DNA of 64,000 bases from Alkalibacillus aidingensis (GCF_014595945.1 NZ_JABXWU010000006.1:54767-118766); one strand, 5' to 3'; numbered from the stretch's first letter, positions 47,410 to 56,465 are shown. Numbers and translations: made by a program. Notes: generated by a model not told the origin, from the letters alone.

Positions 47410-47421
47410 ATATCTTCCCTC

Positions 47422-48498
47422 CTATTCATTTGGTAGTTTAGGGTAAAAGGCTTTGGCGTTCTCTGAGTAGATTTTATTCTTCAGTTCAGGGTCTAAATTT
47501 GGTAAAGCGCGTGTAGGTGAATCATAATCCCAATGTGGATAGTCGGTCGAGAAGCAAAGTATTTCATCTGTACCCATTTGATCTATAAGAGACATGAATT
47601 CTTTTTTTGTCAACTCTTCAGCTGGTTGAGTTGTCACTCTAATTTGATTCTTGAAAATGTCACTTGGTTTTCTTTTTAGCCAGGGAACTTCATGTCGTAA
47701 ATCTCTGTATTGTTGATCCATCTTCCACATCAAGTGTGGAATCCATGTGTATCCCCCTTCAATCATCATGAGTCCAAGGTTAGGGAACTTATCGAAAACG
47801 CCATTAAAAATTAAATTGGTAACTTGTTTCATATGTGCCGTCGATATTAATGTGTGCCACTCAATAAAGTACCTTGGCCATTTTCCGTAATAAACAGGTG
47901 GTTCATTATGATGCATACCAATCATTAAATGGTGTTTTTCTGCAGCTTCGAAAATTGGGTGATAGTACGGGTCTCCCCACATAATGTCATCAATAGGAAG
48001 AAGAATTTGAACCATTTTGGGATGAGAGCCAACCCTTTCAATTTCCTTAATAGCTCCATCACGATCTTGCGCGGCAATATGAACAGATCCGTACAATCGC
48101 TCATCTTTTTCTAACCAATTTTCAATTTGCCAATCGTTGTAGGCTGTAGCCAGTGCAGTTGCCATCTCATGCCAGCCATGCATTGATGATGGCGATGGGT
48201 CTAATGCACTTGTTAAAATACCGAATTCATGTCCAATATCATCTAGTAATTGTTCTTGCATAAATGCTAGGTCTGAACCAGCTGGGCTCCCGTCTGGTAC
48301 GACGGCATCAGCCCGGTCAACCCCAGCAACAGATGGTTGTGTATAGGGCATGTGTTTTTCTTGCATCCAGTGGCAGTTTTGAATGTAATGTTTAAACGGC
48401 TCATCAAGATACTCGAGGATCTCTTGGTATTGAACTCGTTCATGGATATCTGTGTCAACAAGTGGAATTTTACTGTTTGACAAAGTGTATTCCCCCAT
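47422..48498 (-). CDS. Amidohydrolase-superfamily metalloenzyme (Amidohydro_2, ACMSD-like)
   Basis: A 358-residue TIM-barrel protein. It begins LVDTDIHE, where the family has DxHxH; here the first His is replaced by Asp, as in some members. Further ligands are IGMHHNEPP and FSTDYPHWDYDSP (final Asp). The family includes decarboxylases and hydrolases of aromatic or ring-opened acids. First gene of the operon with Rieske, reductase and aldehyde dehydrogenase, so an aromatic or heterocyclic catabolic role is likely; substrate unknown. Confidence 0.82.
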   Translation of the reverse strand: MGEYTLSNSKIPLVDTDIHERVQYQEILEYLDEPFKHYIQNCHWMQEKHMPYTQPSVAGVDRADAVVPDGSPAGSDLAFMQEQLLDDIGHEFGILTSALDPSPSSMHGWHEMATALATAYNDWQIENWLEKDERLYGSVHIAAQDRDGAIKEIERVGSHPKMVQILLPIDDIMWGDPYYHPIFEAAEKHHLMIGMHHNEPPVYYGKWPRYFIEWHTLISTAHMKQVTNLIFNGVFDKFPNLGLMMIEGGYTWIPHLMWKMDQQYRDLRHEVPWLKRKPSDIFKNQIRVTTQPAEELTKKEFMSLIDQMGTDEILCFSTDYPHWDYDSPTRALPNLDPELKNKIYSENAKAFYPKLPNE

Positions 48499-48735
48499 TC
48501 ATGAATATTTTGAATATTGGAATTGTACCAGTATCATTTTGAATGACAAAACTGTCTGAGAAGCGATGACGGCCATTTAGATGCTTCAGTGAAGCTCAGT
48601 GAAGCTCAGTAATCGTCAGTGATAGATTTTTAAAAAATTGATTTTTAGGGAGTAAAACCTTTCTATACATAGTCAAAAGCTAAAAATTCCATTATAATTT
48701 AATTAATTATGTTCAGTTTTGGTGGGGGATTGGAG

Positions 48736-48918
48736 ATGTCTAACAGATTTCATTGTTGTGCGACTTGTAAGCATTTTCGAATTGAAAAACAAGAGGGGAC
48801 TGGGCGCAGGATCTATTGTGAAAGGTTAGGGTATGACACGAAACCGACTTACCAGTTCAATTGTTGGGATCCAAAAGAACGTGTGAAAATTGCGATGAGA
48901 ACAAAAGGTTTATACTAA
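48736..48918 (+). CDS. Small cysteine-rich protein
   Basis: A 60-residue protein with FHCCATCKHFRI, YCERLGYDT and QFNCWDP: five cysteines in positions suggesting a zinc- or metal-binding knuckle. I do not recognise the family. The ATG at 48736 has GGGGGAT upstream. A strong hairpin terminator follows directly. Confidence 0.6.
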   Translation: MSNRFHCCATCKHFRIEKQEGTGRRIYCERLGYDTKPTYQFNCWDPKERVKIAMRTKGLY

Positions 48919-48920
48919 AA

Positions 48921-48951
48921 AGTGATCGCCCAAAGGCGATCACTTTTTTTA
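48921..48951. terminator. Terminator between convergent small genes
   Basis: A perfect 10-bp stem AGTGATCGCC / GGCGATCACT with a 4-base loop and a T-run on the plus strand. It reaches the stop codon of the minus-strand gene. Confidence 0.9.
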
Positions 48952-49158
48952 TAATTCTTCCGCGTCGTCTGCTCTTTTTTTATGATGTTGGTGTTGTCTG
49001 TTGCGTTCATCAGCAGCTTGACTTCTTGCGATTGCTTCTAGGTCAGCGCTATCAGCCAAGTCTTCTGCGAATTCAACGTCTATACCATCTGACAGTTGGT
49101 TATCTGGCGTTTGAGCCAGTGGATTTCTGCTCTTACGTTTGTGTTCATCTCTTCCCAT
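48949..49158 (-). CDS. YfhD-like small protein
   Basis: A 69-residue hydrophilic protein (MGRDEHKRKSRNPLAQTP, IDVEFAEDLADSADLEAIAR, AADERNRQHQHHKKR). The pattern of a basic start, a DVEF-A-E-LAD acidic middle and an Ala/Arg-rich end resembles the YfhD family of Bacilli, whose function is unknown. The ribosome site is GAGGTG. Confidence 0.6.
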   Translation of the reverse strand: MGRDEHKRKSRNPLAQTPDNQLSDGIDVEFAEDLADSADLEAIARSQAADERNRQHQHHKKRADDAEEL

Positions 49159-49331
49159 GTTGTCACCTCATTTGTGAGTATTCGATGTTAGTATGTGATG
49201 TGATTTAGTTAATTATGTTGTGGTTTGGATGACAATTTTAACCGAATGACAGTTAATTTCGAATAGTATGAATATATTTTGGTTTTCGTTATAATTGTTA
49301 TTAAGTAAGAAGTAAAGGGAGAGTGTGTCCA

Positions 49332-50240
49332 ATGCTTAATACTTCATTTAACCAAATTGTCAATTCGGATAAGATTGGTTGGTATGAGAAGGTTGATTTA
49401 AATGAAATTCAAGGGTTAGCTGACAGAGAGAATAGTCAAGTGATTAAAAATGATTCTGAAAAAGTGCTGTTTTTAGGGATTGATATTCAAAATGACTTTA
49501 TGGATAATGGCGCACTCGGAGTTCCTGGTGCCCATGAAGATATTATGAATATTAACCATTTTATTTATCAAAACTTTGATCGTATTACCCATATAGCTGT
49601 TTCTTTGGATACACACTATCTAAAGCAAATATTTCACCCATCGTGGTGGGTGGATCAAAATGGAAAGCATCCTGAACCATTAACGGTGATCTCATTAGAA
49701 GATGTAGAAAATGGTAAGTGGCAGGCGATTCAGAATCAGTCGGAAAGCTTACAATATGTTAAAGGGTTAGAACAGAAGGGGCAAAAGCAATTATGCATAT
49801 GGCCTTACCACTGTATTGAGGGTACTCCAGGGGCAGCTTTAGAGAGCCAATTCTCTCGGATGATCCATTTCCATTCCTTTGTAAAAGGAGTACCGATCAA
49901 GAAAATTGTCAAGGGTAAGGATTTATTAAGTGAGAAGTATGGAATTGTAAAACCTGAGTTCAGCCCAGATGATCAGACAGATTATGAACTACTGCAATAC
50001 ATTAGTGGGTTCGATAAAGTTGTAATCGGTGGTGAAGCAGAATCTCACTGTGTCATTGAATCCGTTAAACAAATTGCTGAGCACTTTTCTAATCAGCGTT
50101 ATTTTACGGAGAATATTTATGTGTTAACGGATTGTATGAGCTGTATTCCAGGATATGAACATGAATCGAATCAGGAATGGCTCCATTTAATTGAACAATA
50201 CGGCATACAGTTGTTTGATTCGACGAAGTTAAAATTATAA
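49332..50240 (+). CDS. Isochorismatase/nicotinamidase-like cysteine hydrolase
   Basis: A 302-residue protein. The catalytic Asp is in FLGIDIQNDFMDNGALGVPGA, a metal/substrate His stretch is VSLDTHYLKQIFHPSWW, and the nucleophile is in GGEAESHCVIES. DTH and HP positions resemble nicotinamidases, but the 50 extra N-terminal residues are unusual. Substrate unknown; release of nicotinic acid or another amide hydrolysis is possible. It is 53 bases before the racemase gene on the same strand. Confidence 0.8.
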   Translation: MLNTSFNQIVNSDKIGWYEKVDLNEIQGLADRENSQVIKNDSEKVLFLGIDIQNDFMDNGALGVPGAHEDIMNINHFIYQNFDRITHIAVSLDTHYLKQIFHPSWWVDQNGKHPEPLTVISLEDVENGKWQAIQNQSESLQYVKGLEQKGQKQLCIWPYHCIEGTPGAALESQFSRMIHFHSFVKGVPIKKIVKGKDLLSEKYGIVKPEFSPDDQTDYELLQYISGFDKVVIGGEAESHCVIESVKQIAEHFSNQRYFTENIYVLTDCMSCIPGYEHESNQEWLHLIEQYGIQLFDSTKLKL

Positions 50241-50293
50241 TTGTCAATTTCCCGGGAAATGATGCGAAATTGTTGGTGAAAGGAGAATGGTTG

Positions 50294-50989
50294 TTGAAAA
50301 CAATAGGAATTATTGGGGGAATGAGTTGGGAATCGACAACAACATATTACAAATTGATCAATCAAGAAGTGAATCAGCAATTAGGAGGGCTGCATTCTGC
50401 TAGATGTATCATTTATAGTGTCGATTTCGATGAGATTGAAAAGTATCAATCAAGTGGGGATTGGGAAAAAGCTGGGGCTATTCTTAGTGATGCTGCACAA
50501 TCACTAGAACGTGCAGGTGCTAGTTTTCTGGTTATGGCAACTAATACGATGCATAAAGTAATCGAGACTATGGAAAAAGCAGTGTCGATTCCGATCTTAC
50601 ATATCGCAGACGCAACAGCAAAAGAGATTAGGAAAGTAGGAATTAATCACGTGGCATTATTAGGTACAAAGTATACGATGGAGCAAGACTTTTATAAAGG
50701 AAGGTTATTTGATCAGGGGCTACAAGTTACTGTGCCTAATTTGGATGAACGTAATCGAATTAATGACATAATTTTTAAAGAGTTGGTTCAAGGCGAAATT
50801 AAGGAAAGTTCGAAAGCATTTTATTTAAAAGTGATTAATCATCTAAGATCTGAAGGTGTAGGAGCTGTTATTTTAGGGTGTACGGAAATTGGATTATTAA
50901 TTAGTCAACAGGACTTGGAGATACCAGTCTTTGATACGACAGACATTCATGCTAAAGCAGCTGTGAATGAAGCTCTTATGTCATCTTAA
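50294..50989 (+). CDS. Aspartate/glutamate racemase family protein (YgeA-like)
   Basis: A 231-residue PLP-independent racemase. It begins KTIGIIGGMSWESTTTYY; the first catalytic position is Thr in MATNTMHK (other members have Cys), and the second is Cys in ILGCTEIGLL. The Thr/Cys pair is that of E. coli YgeA, a racemase with broad or L-specific activity. TTG at 50294 is eight bases from AAAGGAG and gives the typical MKTIG start; TTG at 50291 also possible. Confidence 0.88.
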   Translation: MKTIGIIGGMSWESTTTYYKLINQEVNQQLGGLHSARCIIYSVDFDEIEKYQSSGDWEKAGAILSDAAQSLERAGASFLVMATNTMHKVIETMEKAVSIPILHIADATAKEIRKVGINHVALLGTKYTMEQDFYKGRLFDQGLQVTVPNLDERNRINDIIFKELVQGEIKESSKAFYLKVINHLRSEGVGAVILGCTEIGLLISQQDLEIPVFDTTDIHAKAAVNEALMSS

Positions 50990-51093
50990 TCTTTCCTTAC
51001 CTCATAATTAGTCTTATGTCGTTATGGAAAGCTATTATATTGTTTTCGATCAATGTCTGTTGTTCGTTTGAAATCTTAAGTGGATAAACTAAG

Positions 51094-51128
51094 AAGAGGA
51101 AAGGCAACTTAGCGCTTTCCTCTTTTAA
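51094..51128. terminator. Bidirectional terminator
   Basis: AAGAGGAAAG and CTTTCCTCTT form a perfect stem between the racemase and the convergent hydroxylase. Confidence 0.75.
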
Positions 51129-51134
51129 AAAGTT

Positions 51135-52850
51135 TTAAGCAATTTTTAATCCACGTTCAATTAAAGTTTCGAATTCTTCATTTTCATTTTTTAATGATTC
51201 AAGTTCTGTTTTAACTCGATCTATTAGAGAGGAGTGAGGTGAGTTATTTTTAAGTAATTCAAAGATTTCTAATCGTAATAACCAGTCTTTTTGGTGTTTA
51301 TCTTGTAGTTCTTTAGCTATAGGTTCGAGTTGATTTTGTAAATCAGTTGTTCCGTTTTCACGTATGGTACGTACTTGTGAGTATAATTCGTTAAGCTCTA
51401 ATTGTTCAGGTTCTGGGATCGGTGTTTCTTGTTCTTCAGCCGTGTGATAATTTTCACCATCTGCTGCACCAGCAAATACAGATAGGATTTCAGAACCGAC
51501 AGCCATATCAAACGTACCCCATTCAGGTGCGAACAGAATATCATCTCCGTCTTTAACCGAGCAGTCGGTAAATGAGATTAAGATAACTTTATCTTGGTGA
51601 CGAACGATCTCATTGACCTGGCCAGACACTTGAACTCCCGATTCAAAAATTAATTCAGCACGCTCACCTGTAATTATTCCGAGGTCACTTAGTTCCGACT
51701 CAGTTAAATCTTCAAGAGGGGATTCAATTCCTTTAAGCCATCCAATTGGGGAGCCAAAACCATCGGCATGTGTATCAGTGCTGTGTCCTTCAAGTTGTTG
51801 ATCGTCGACTGCAAGGGCTGTTTTTCCATTCGTTTTTAAGTACTTAGCTTCTCCGTGTTCGTCTTTTAAAATCTCATTGAAAACACCTGTTACTTGTAAT
51901 CCTGAGCTATAAACAGCGGTTGCTGTGTTAGCGGACCTCACTGCTTTATCTAAGCTTTCTGTTCCACCTTTTACAAATGACATTGTCTTGGCAAATTCTT
52001 CAGCTGCATCTAGTAGCTGTTTGAAATCTTTACATACGAAGAGGTGTGGTTGTGGTTTCGTGATATCAAAACCAGTGTTGATTACTTTCTCCATGTCGAA
52101 CGGTATCTTCTCCACTTGATCACTTAAGGCATTAGCCCCTTCACCGACAGAGGATAAGAGACCTGCTCCGTAGATTTTCGGATCATCTAAGTCACCTACT
52201 AAACCGAATTCAACAGTCCACCAATAGAAGCGACCAACGATTTGAGCCTCTGATAGATCAGTAATTTTGCCTTCGCATTCGTTAACTTTTTGTTTCGCAG
52301 CCTCAATTTGGTCTTCTGTTGCATCTCCTTTTTCTAAAAGATTGGAATAGGTACGCACGGCTTCAAAGTGGTCATGCTCCTCCTTGGTAGCAAGAGCTTT
52401 CATACCAATTTCCCCAAAGCGTTTAACAAAGGCAGAATACTCAGGGTCAGCTAGAATGGGGGCGTGACCAGCTGCTTCGTGGATTATATCTGGTGCTGGA
52501 GTGTAAAGTACGTTTTCCAGTTTACGAATTTCATTAACAACAGGTAGAATACCTTTAGCCTGAAATTCAAAAAAGGCTACTCCAGGAATAAACCCATCAA
52601 TGGTTGCGGCTCCCCATCCGAATGGTGCAAGGCTTTCGTTCATTTCATCGACATTTGGGATCTTTTCAATTGAAATTGATGAAGCTTTTAACCCATCAGT
52701 ATATGCTTCATGCGCTGTATCCTTCAGTAAATGATGATTTTGACGCATGACGTAGCGCCAAACAGAATGGTTAATTGCTGAATAATAATCATAGTGCTGC
52801 TCTGCTGTGTACTTTCTTAAATGTTTGGGCACTACTTTCTTCTCTACCAT
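51135..52850 (-). CDS. Aromatic amino acid (phenylalanine 4-) hydroxylase
   Basis: A 571-residue pterin-dependent iron monooxygenase. The catalytic domain (about 20-310) has TPAPDIIHEAAGHAPILADPEYS with the two iron His and FYWWTVEFGLV with the iron Glu nearby. The C-terminal 250 residues are an extension found in Bacillaceae homologues. It should turn phenylalanine into tyrosine, although tryptophan hydroxylation cannot be excluded. There is no pterin-recycling gene (PCD) in this window. Single-gene transcript with a clear terminator. Confidence 0.88.
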   Translation of the reverse strand: MVEKKVVPKHLRKYTAEQHYDYYSAINHSVWRYVMRQNHHLLKDTAHEAYTDGLKASSISIEKIPNVDEMNESLAPFGWGAATIDGFIPGVAFFEFQAKGILPVVNEIRKLENVLYTPAPDIIHEAAGHAPILADPEYSAFVKRFGEIGMKALATKEEHDHFEAVRTYSNLLEKGDATEDQIEAAKQKVNECEGKITDLSEAQIVGRFYWWTVEFGLVGDLDDPKIYGAGLLSSVGEGANALSDQVEKIPFDMEKVINTGFDITKPQPHLFVCKDFKQLLDAAEEFAKTMSFVKGGTESLDKAVRSANTATAVYSSGLQVTGVFNEILKDEHGEAKYLKTNGKTALAVDDQQLEGHSTDTHADGFGSPIGWLKGIESPLEDLTESELSDLGIITGERAELIFESGVQVSGQVNEIVRHQDKVILISFTDCSVKDGDDILFAPEWGTFDMAVGSEILSVFAGAADGENYHTAEEQETPIPEPEQLELNELYSQVRTIRENGTTDLQNQLEPIAKELQDKHQKDWLLRLEIFELLKNNSPHSSLIDRVKTELESLKNENEEFETLIERGLKIA

Positions 52851-52982
52851 ATTAAATCCCCTCTCTTAATTTTAGCGCTTTTATACTAACACGCTTAAAC
52901 GCTTTTATTTATTAAAGTTATTAGTTAACTTAACACGGATATCCATTTAATTCAAGTTTTTTTCGATAATTAAATAAGTTAG

Positions 52983-53537
52983 TTATTCTGATTGAGGGGT
53001 CGTTTTTAACATGCCTTGAATTAAAGTTTTCGGATCATGGTCATGGAGGATTAGTTGTTTGTGTTGTTCGTCAACAAATCCTTGTTCTATCATATGATCA
53101 AAAAGGGATAATAAAGGGGTGTAGTAGTTATTGACATTAAGCAATGCACATGGTTTTTGATGATAGCCAATTTGTGCCCAAGTAATGACTTCAAACAGTT
53201 CTTCTAATGTTCCAGCACCACCAGGTAACGCGATAAAGGCATCAGCCATATCAGCCATCATTGCTTTTCGTTCATGCATGGTTTTGACTACATGTAAGGC
53301 AGTTAATTGATGGTTAGCAACTTCCACGGTTTTTAATTTTTCAGGAATGACTCCGATAGCAACTCCGTTATGGTCCATAACACCCTTAGCTACAGCTCCC
53401 ATCAATCCGACGACTGCGCCACCGTAAACCAACTCAATCCCTTCTTGTGCTAGGCACTTCCCGAGTTCTCTTGCTTTCTCCATATAAATAGGGTTTTTCC
53501 CTTCTCTAGACCCACAGTAAACGGCAACCCTTTTCAT
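52983..53537 (-). CDS. LOG family protein (nucleoside 5'-monophosphate phosphoribohydrolase-like)
   Basis: A 184-residue Rossmann-like protein with VYCGSREGKNPIY, GGAVVGLMGAVAKG and the defining PGGAGTLEELFEVITWAQIG (PGGxGTxxE). LOG proteins cleave the N-glycosidic bond of nucleoside monophosphates, including cytokinin precursors. The residue spacing and length are normal for B. subtilis YvdD-like members. Cellular role not clear. Confidence 0.93.
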   Translation of the reverse strand: MKRVAVYCGSREGKNPIYMEKARELGKCLAQEGIELVYGGAVVGLMGAVAKGVMDHNGVAIGVIPEKLKTVEVANHQLTALHVVKTMHERKAMMADMADAFIALPGGAGTLEELFEVITWAQIGYHQKPCALLNVNNYYTPLLSLFDHMIEQGFVDEQHKQLILHDHDPKTLIQGMLKTTPQSE

Positions 53538-53657
53538 ATAAAAACTCCATTCTGTTTAGTTTGTAGATATAAATATTCATTAACTAGTGTGAATATGTAG
53601 TTACTGTATGATGACCTTTATTTTAAATGAATTCTAAAAAAAGGGAAGAAAAAAGTC

Positions 53658-53687
53658 GTAGTTCCTAACCTCATAATTAGGAACTAC
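53658..53687. terminator. Hairpin overlapping the end of the holin-like toxin gene
   Basis: GTAGTTCCTAA and TTAGGAACTAC form an 11-bp stem with T-runs on both sides. It would terminate the toxin mRNA (minus) and could also terminate a plus-strand RNA such as an antisense antitoxin. Confidence 0.75.
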
Positions 53688-53791
53688 TTCTTTTTGTTAA
53701 TTGCTTGGATGATTTGAACGATAAGTGATAGTAACGCTACAATGAATGACCCAAAAGCAATCGCGATTAAAATATACCCGTATGTTTCCAC
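53684..53791 (-). CDS. Putative holin-like toxin (type I toxin family)
   Basis: A 35-residue single-pass membrane peptide. A short start (VETYGYIL) leads into one hydrophobic helix (AIAFGSFIVALLSLIVQII) and ends with basic QAINKKK. This layout matches the small holin-like / TxpA-BsrG type toxins of Firmicutes, which are usually held back by an antisense RNA. The GTG at 53791 has AGAGGTG nine bases upstream. The frame could extend further upstream (to 53959), but that part has no toxin-like features. Confidence 0.6.
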   Translation of the reverse strand: METYGYILIAIAFGSFIVALLSLIVQIIQAINKKK

Positions 53792-54053
53792 TAAACTCAC
53801 CACCTCTATAGTCAGTGCTATCAAAATAAAGTTGTCTACATTATAGAATAAGAACATATGTTCGTAAACTGAACCTAGAGAAAATGTATCGAACGGTCTA
53901 TTTTTTGCGTAAAAAAGTGACAACTGAGCAATATAAGAATGGTAAGGAATAAATCCCAACGTTTAGTGGGTTTTGACTAGTGGGTATTTTTTACATAGTA
54001 CGTTTGAAAACGTAATATGTACGATCATTATTAATAAGAAAGGAGTCATGCTT

Positions 54054-56009
54054 GTGAGTTTAAATGTGACACAAAAATTGATCCAAGAACATTTAGTTTC
54101 TGGGGATATGAACCCAGGTGAGGAGATTGGATTAAAAATTGATCAAACTTTAACACAAGATGCAACTGGAACGATGGTGATGTTGGAGTTAGAAGCGATG
54201 GGGGTCGAACAGGCGAAAACAGAGGCTTCTGCTCAGTATGTCGATCATAATGTGATCCAAGAGGACTACAGAAATGCTGATGACCATCTATTTTTAAGAA
54301 GTGCAGCTAGAAAGTTTGGGCTTTACTATAGTAAACCAGGTAATGGGGTAAGTCACCCGGTGCATATGCAGAAACTTGCTAAGCCTGGAAAAACGTTATT
54401 AGGTTCAGATAGTCATACTTGTGCCAATGGTTGTATGGGAATGTTAGCTATGGGTGCTGGTGGTATTGATGTCGCGATGGCCATTGCCGGTGAACCTTAT
54501 TATATTAAAATGCCTAAAGTGTGGGGTGTGAAACTAACAGGCGAGTTACCTGATTGGGTCAGTGCCAAAGACGTTATTCTAGAAATGTTACGTCGTCATG
54601 ATGTTAAAGGTGGAGTTGGCAAAGTAATCGAGTATTATGGTCCTGGTATAGATGAGCTATCGGCTATGGACCGTCATGTCATTGCTAATATGGGTGCTGA
54701 ATTAGGTGCAACTGCAACGGTTTTCCCATCTGATAAGGAGATAAAGAGGTTCCTTAAATCCCAAGGTCGAGTGGATGATTGGAAAGAAATTAAAGCTGAT
54801 GACGATGCAACTTATGATTTACACGAGGAAATTAATTTATCAGAGCTTGAGCCGTTAATTGCTAAACCATCAAGTCCGGGTAATGTTGTACCAGTTAGTG
54901 AGATAGCAGGTGAGCCAATTTACCAGTCTTATGTCGGATCATCAGCTAATCCTGGTTACCGTGATTTTGCAGTGGCTGGAGAAATTGTTAAAGGTAAACA
55001 AATTGCTGAAGGGCTATCCTTTGATATTAACCCATCTTCACGTCAAATGTTGACACAATTAGTAAATGAAGGGCATATAGCAAGTTTGCTTTCTGCTGGA
55101 GCAAGACTTCACCAAGCTGGTTGTAATGGATGTATCGGTATGGGGCAAGCTCCGGCAACAGGGCGTAATAGCCTAAGAACGACTCCACGTAACTTTCCAG
55201 GTCGTTCAGGTACAAGGGAGGATAGTGTGTTCTTGTGTAGCCCAGAAACAGCAGCTGCATCTGCATTAACAGGTGAAATTACTGACCCGAGAACATTAGC
55301 TATGAAGTATCCTCGTATTAAAGATGCGGATAAAGTGGAAAATGATCCAGGGATGCTAGAGTCTCCTGTAGATCCAGCTACAGCTCGTGGTCTTGAGCTT
55401 GAGAAGGGGCCGAATATTAGCTCTATCCCTAGTATGGAGGCTTTACAAGATAACTTTGAAGTACCCATATTACTGAAGATGGGTGACAATATTTCTACAG
55501 ATGAGATCTTAGCTGGTGGATCAAAGGTTTTACCTTACCGCAGTAATTTACCGAAGATAAGTACGTTCACATTTGAAATTGTGGATGATAATTATTACGA
55601 AACAGCGATGAAGCAACGAGATGAAGGTGGTCATGCAGTCGTAGCTGGGTATAACTATGGCCAAGGTTCAAGCCGTGAACACGCAGCTTTAGCACCAAGG
55701 TATCTAGGGCTTAAAGCGGTTGTTGTTAAAGACTTTGCTCGTATTCACTTACAAAACTTAATTAACTTTGGCATTCTACCGTTAACTTTTGTTGATGAAA
55801 GTGAGTATGACAAACTAGAGCAAGGGGACGTTCTTCAGTTTGAAAATGTAAGAGAGACCATTCGTCACCACCATGAATTCGAAGTTGGTGTAAAAGACAA
55901 ATCAGAAAAAATTCGTGTCAGACATGATTTAACTGAACGACACCTGGACATAATATTAGCAGGTGGAATTATCAATTGGATTAAAAACAAACAGGAAAGT
56001 GGTGTCTAA
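54054..56009 (+). CDS. Aconitate hydratase, short Aquifex-type
   Basis: A 651-residue 4Fe-4S enzyme that interconverts citrate and isocitrate. Cluster Cys are in SDSHTCANGCMG and GCNGCIGMG; GYNYGQGSSREHAAL and NISTDEILAGGSKVLPYRS are the usual active-site loops. It is far shorter than the 900-residue CitB of Bacillus and fits the short aconitase group (Aquifex/clostridial type). GTG at 54054 is eight bases from AAAGGAG; ATG at 54048 is too close. A CxxC small gene is joined directly to its end. Confidence 0.92.
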   Translation: MSLNVTQKLIQEHLVSGDMNPGEEIGLKIDQTLTQDATGTMVMLELEAMGVEQAKTEASAQYVDHNVIQEDYRNADDHLFLRSAARKFGLYYSKPGNGVSHPVHMQKLAKPGKTLLGSDSHTCANGCMGMLAMGAGGIDVAMAIAGEPYYIKMPKVWGVKLTGELPDWVSAKDVILEMLRRHDVKGGVGKVIEYYGPGIDELSAMDRHVIANMGAELGATATVFPSDKEIKRFLKSQGRVDDWKEIKADDDATYDLHEEINLSELEPLIAKPSSPGNVVPVSEIAGEPIYQSYVGSSANPGYRDFAVAGEIVKGKQIAEGLSFDINPSSRQMLTQLVNEGHIASLLSAGARLHQAGCNGCIGMGQAPATGRNSLRTTPRNFPGRSGTREDSVFLCSPETAAASALTGEITDPRTLAMKYPRIKDADKVENDPGMLESPVDPATARGLELEKGPNISSIPSMEALQDNFEVPILLKMGDNISTDEILAGGSKVLPYRSNLPKISTFTFEIVDDNYYETAMKQRDEGGHAVVAGYNYGQGSSREHAALAPRYLGLKAVVVKDFARIHLQNLINFGILPLTFVDESEYDKLEQGDVLQFENVRETIRHHHEFEVGVKDKSEKIRVRHDLTERHLDIILAGGIINWIKNKQESGV

Positions 56010-56186
56010 ATGGGATCACAAGAATTCAGATGTAAAGCATGTGATGGTTATGGCTTACTCATGGATGATGAAGAGTGGCGCTACACATGTACGGTGTGTA
56101 GAGGCGACGGATATGTTTCCGAGTTAGAAAGTAATGAGCAAGACCAGGTTAGTGATGTTGATGATATCAATCGAATATTGGACTAA
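56010..56186 (+). CDS. Small zinc-ribbon-like protein
   Basis: A 58-residue protein with two CxxCxG-type pairs, CKACDGYG and CTVCRGDG, as in DnaJ-like zinc fingers. The acidic tail is EQDQVSDVDDINRILD. Its ATG follows the aconitase stop codon with no gap, so the two are co-translated. Role unknown; a link to the aconitase cluster is speculative. A strong terminator follows. Confidence 0.65.
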   Translation: MGSQEFRCKACDGYGLLMDDEEWRYTCTVCRGDGYVSELESNEQDQVSDVDDINRILD

Positions 56187-56222
56187 GTAAAGAATAGGCT
56201 GTTCTAAAGCCCATAAATAAAC

Positions 56223-56266
56223 AACACACCCATCGTGATAACTAAATATCACGATGGGTGTGTTTT
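56223..56266 (+). terminator. Rho-independent terminator
   Basis: An 18-bp perfect stem from AACACACCCATCGTGATA and its complement, followed by TTTT. It ends the aconitase operon. Between here and 56466 I see no gene. Confidence 0.95.
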
Positions 56267-56465
56267 GTCTTTATATGTTTTTTTATATTTTATAAAGAAG
56301 GATTTATCATACATTCTAGCGAATGATAAAGGAAAAGGGAAAAATTTGGTGGATAGCAGAATGTATGAACAGGTTATATTCGGCAATTTAAGCCTTGGTG
56401 GGGATGGGAAAATTAGGAAATAAGAGGCTTAAAAAACATCATCGAATTTAAAGGAGTGGATACAT

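Noticed and set aside
48580..48625. Short direct repeat of AGTGAAGCTC before the cysteine-rich small gene
   Set aside because: Only two to three imperfect copies; too short to call an operator or array.
48861..49208. A 115-codon plus-strand frame over the YfhD-like gene
   Set aside because: It overlaps the terminator and two small genes with better ribosome sites, and it reads as antisense noise.
53792..53959. N-terminal extension of the holin-like toxin to 91 residues
   Set aside because: Does not resemble the toxin family; the GTG at 53791 has a ribosome site.
55027..55489. Open frames opposite the aconitase gene
   Set aside because: They are antisense to a strongly conserved gene and have no recognisable content.
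56235..56423. A 62-codon frame after the aconitase terminator
   Set aside because: It begins inside the terminator hairpin and has no ribosome site or family likeness.
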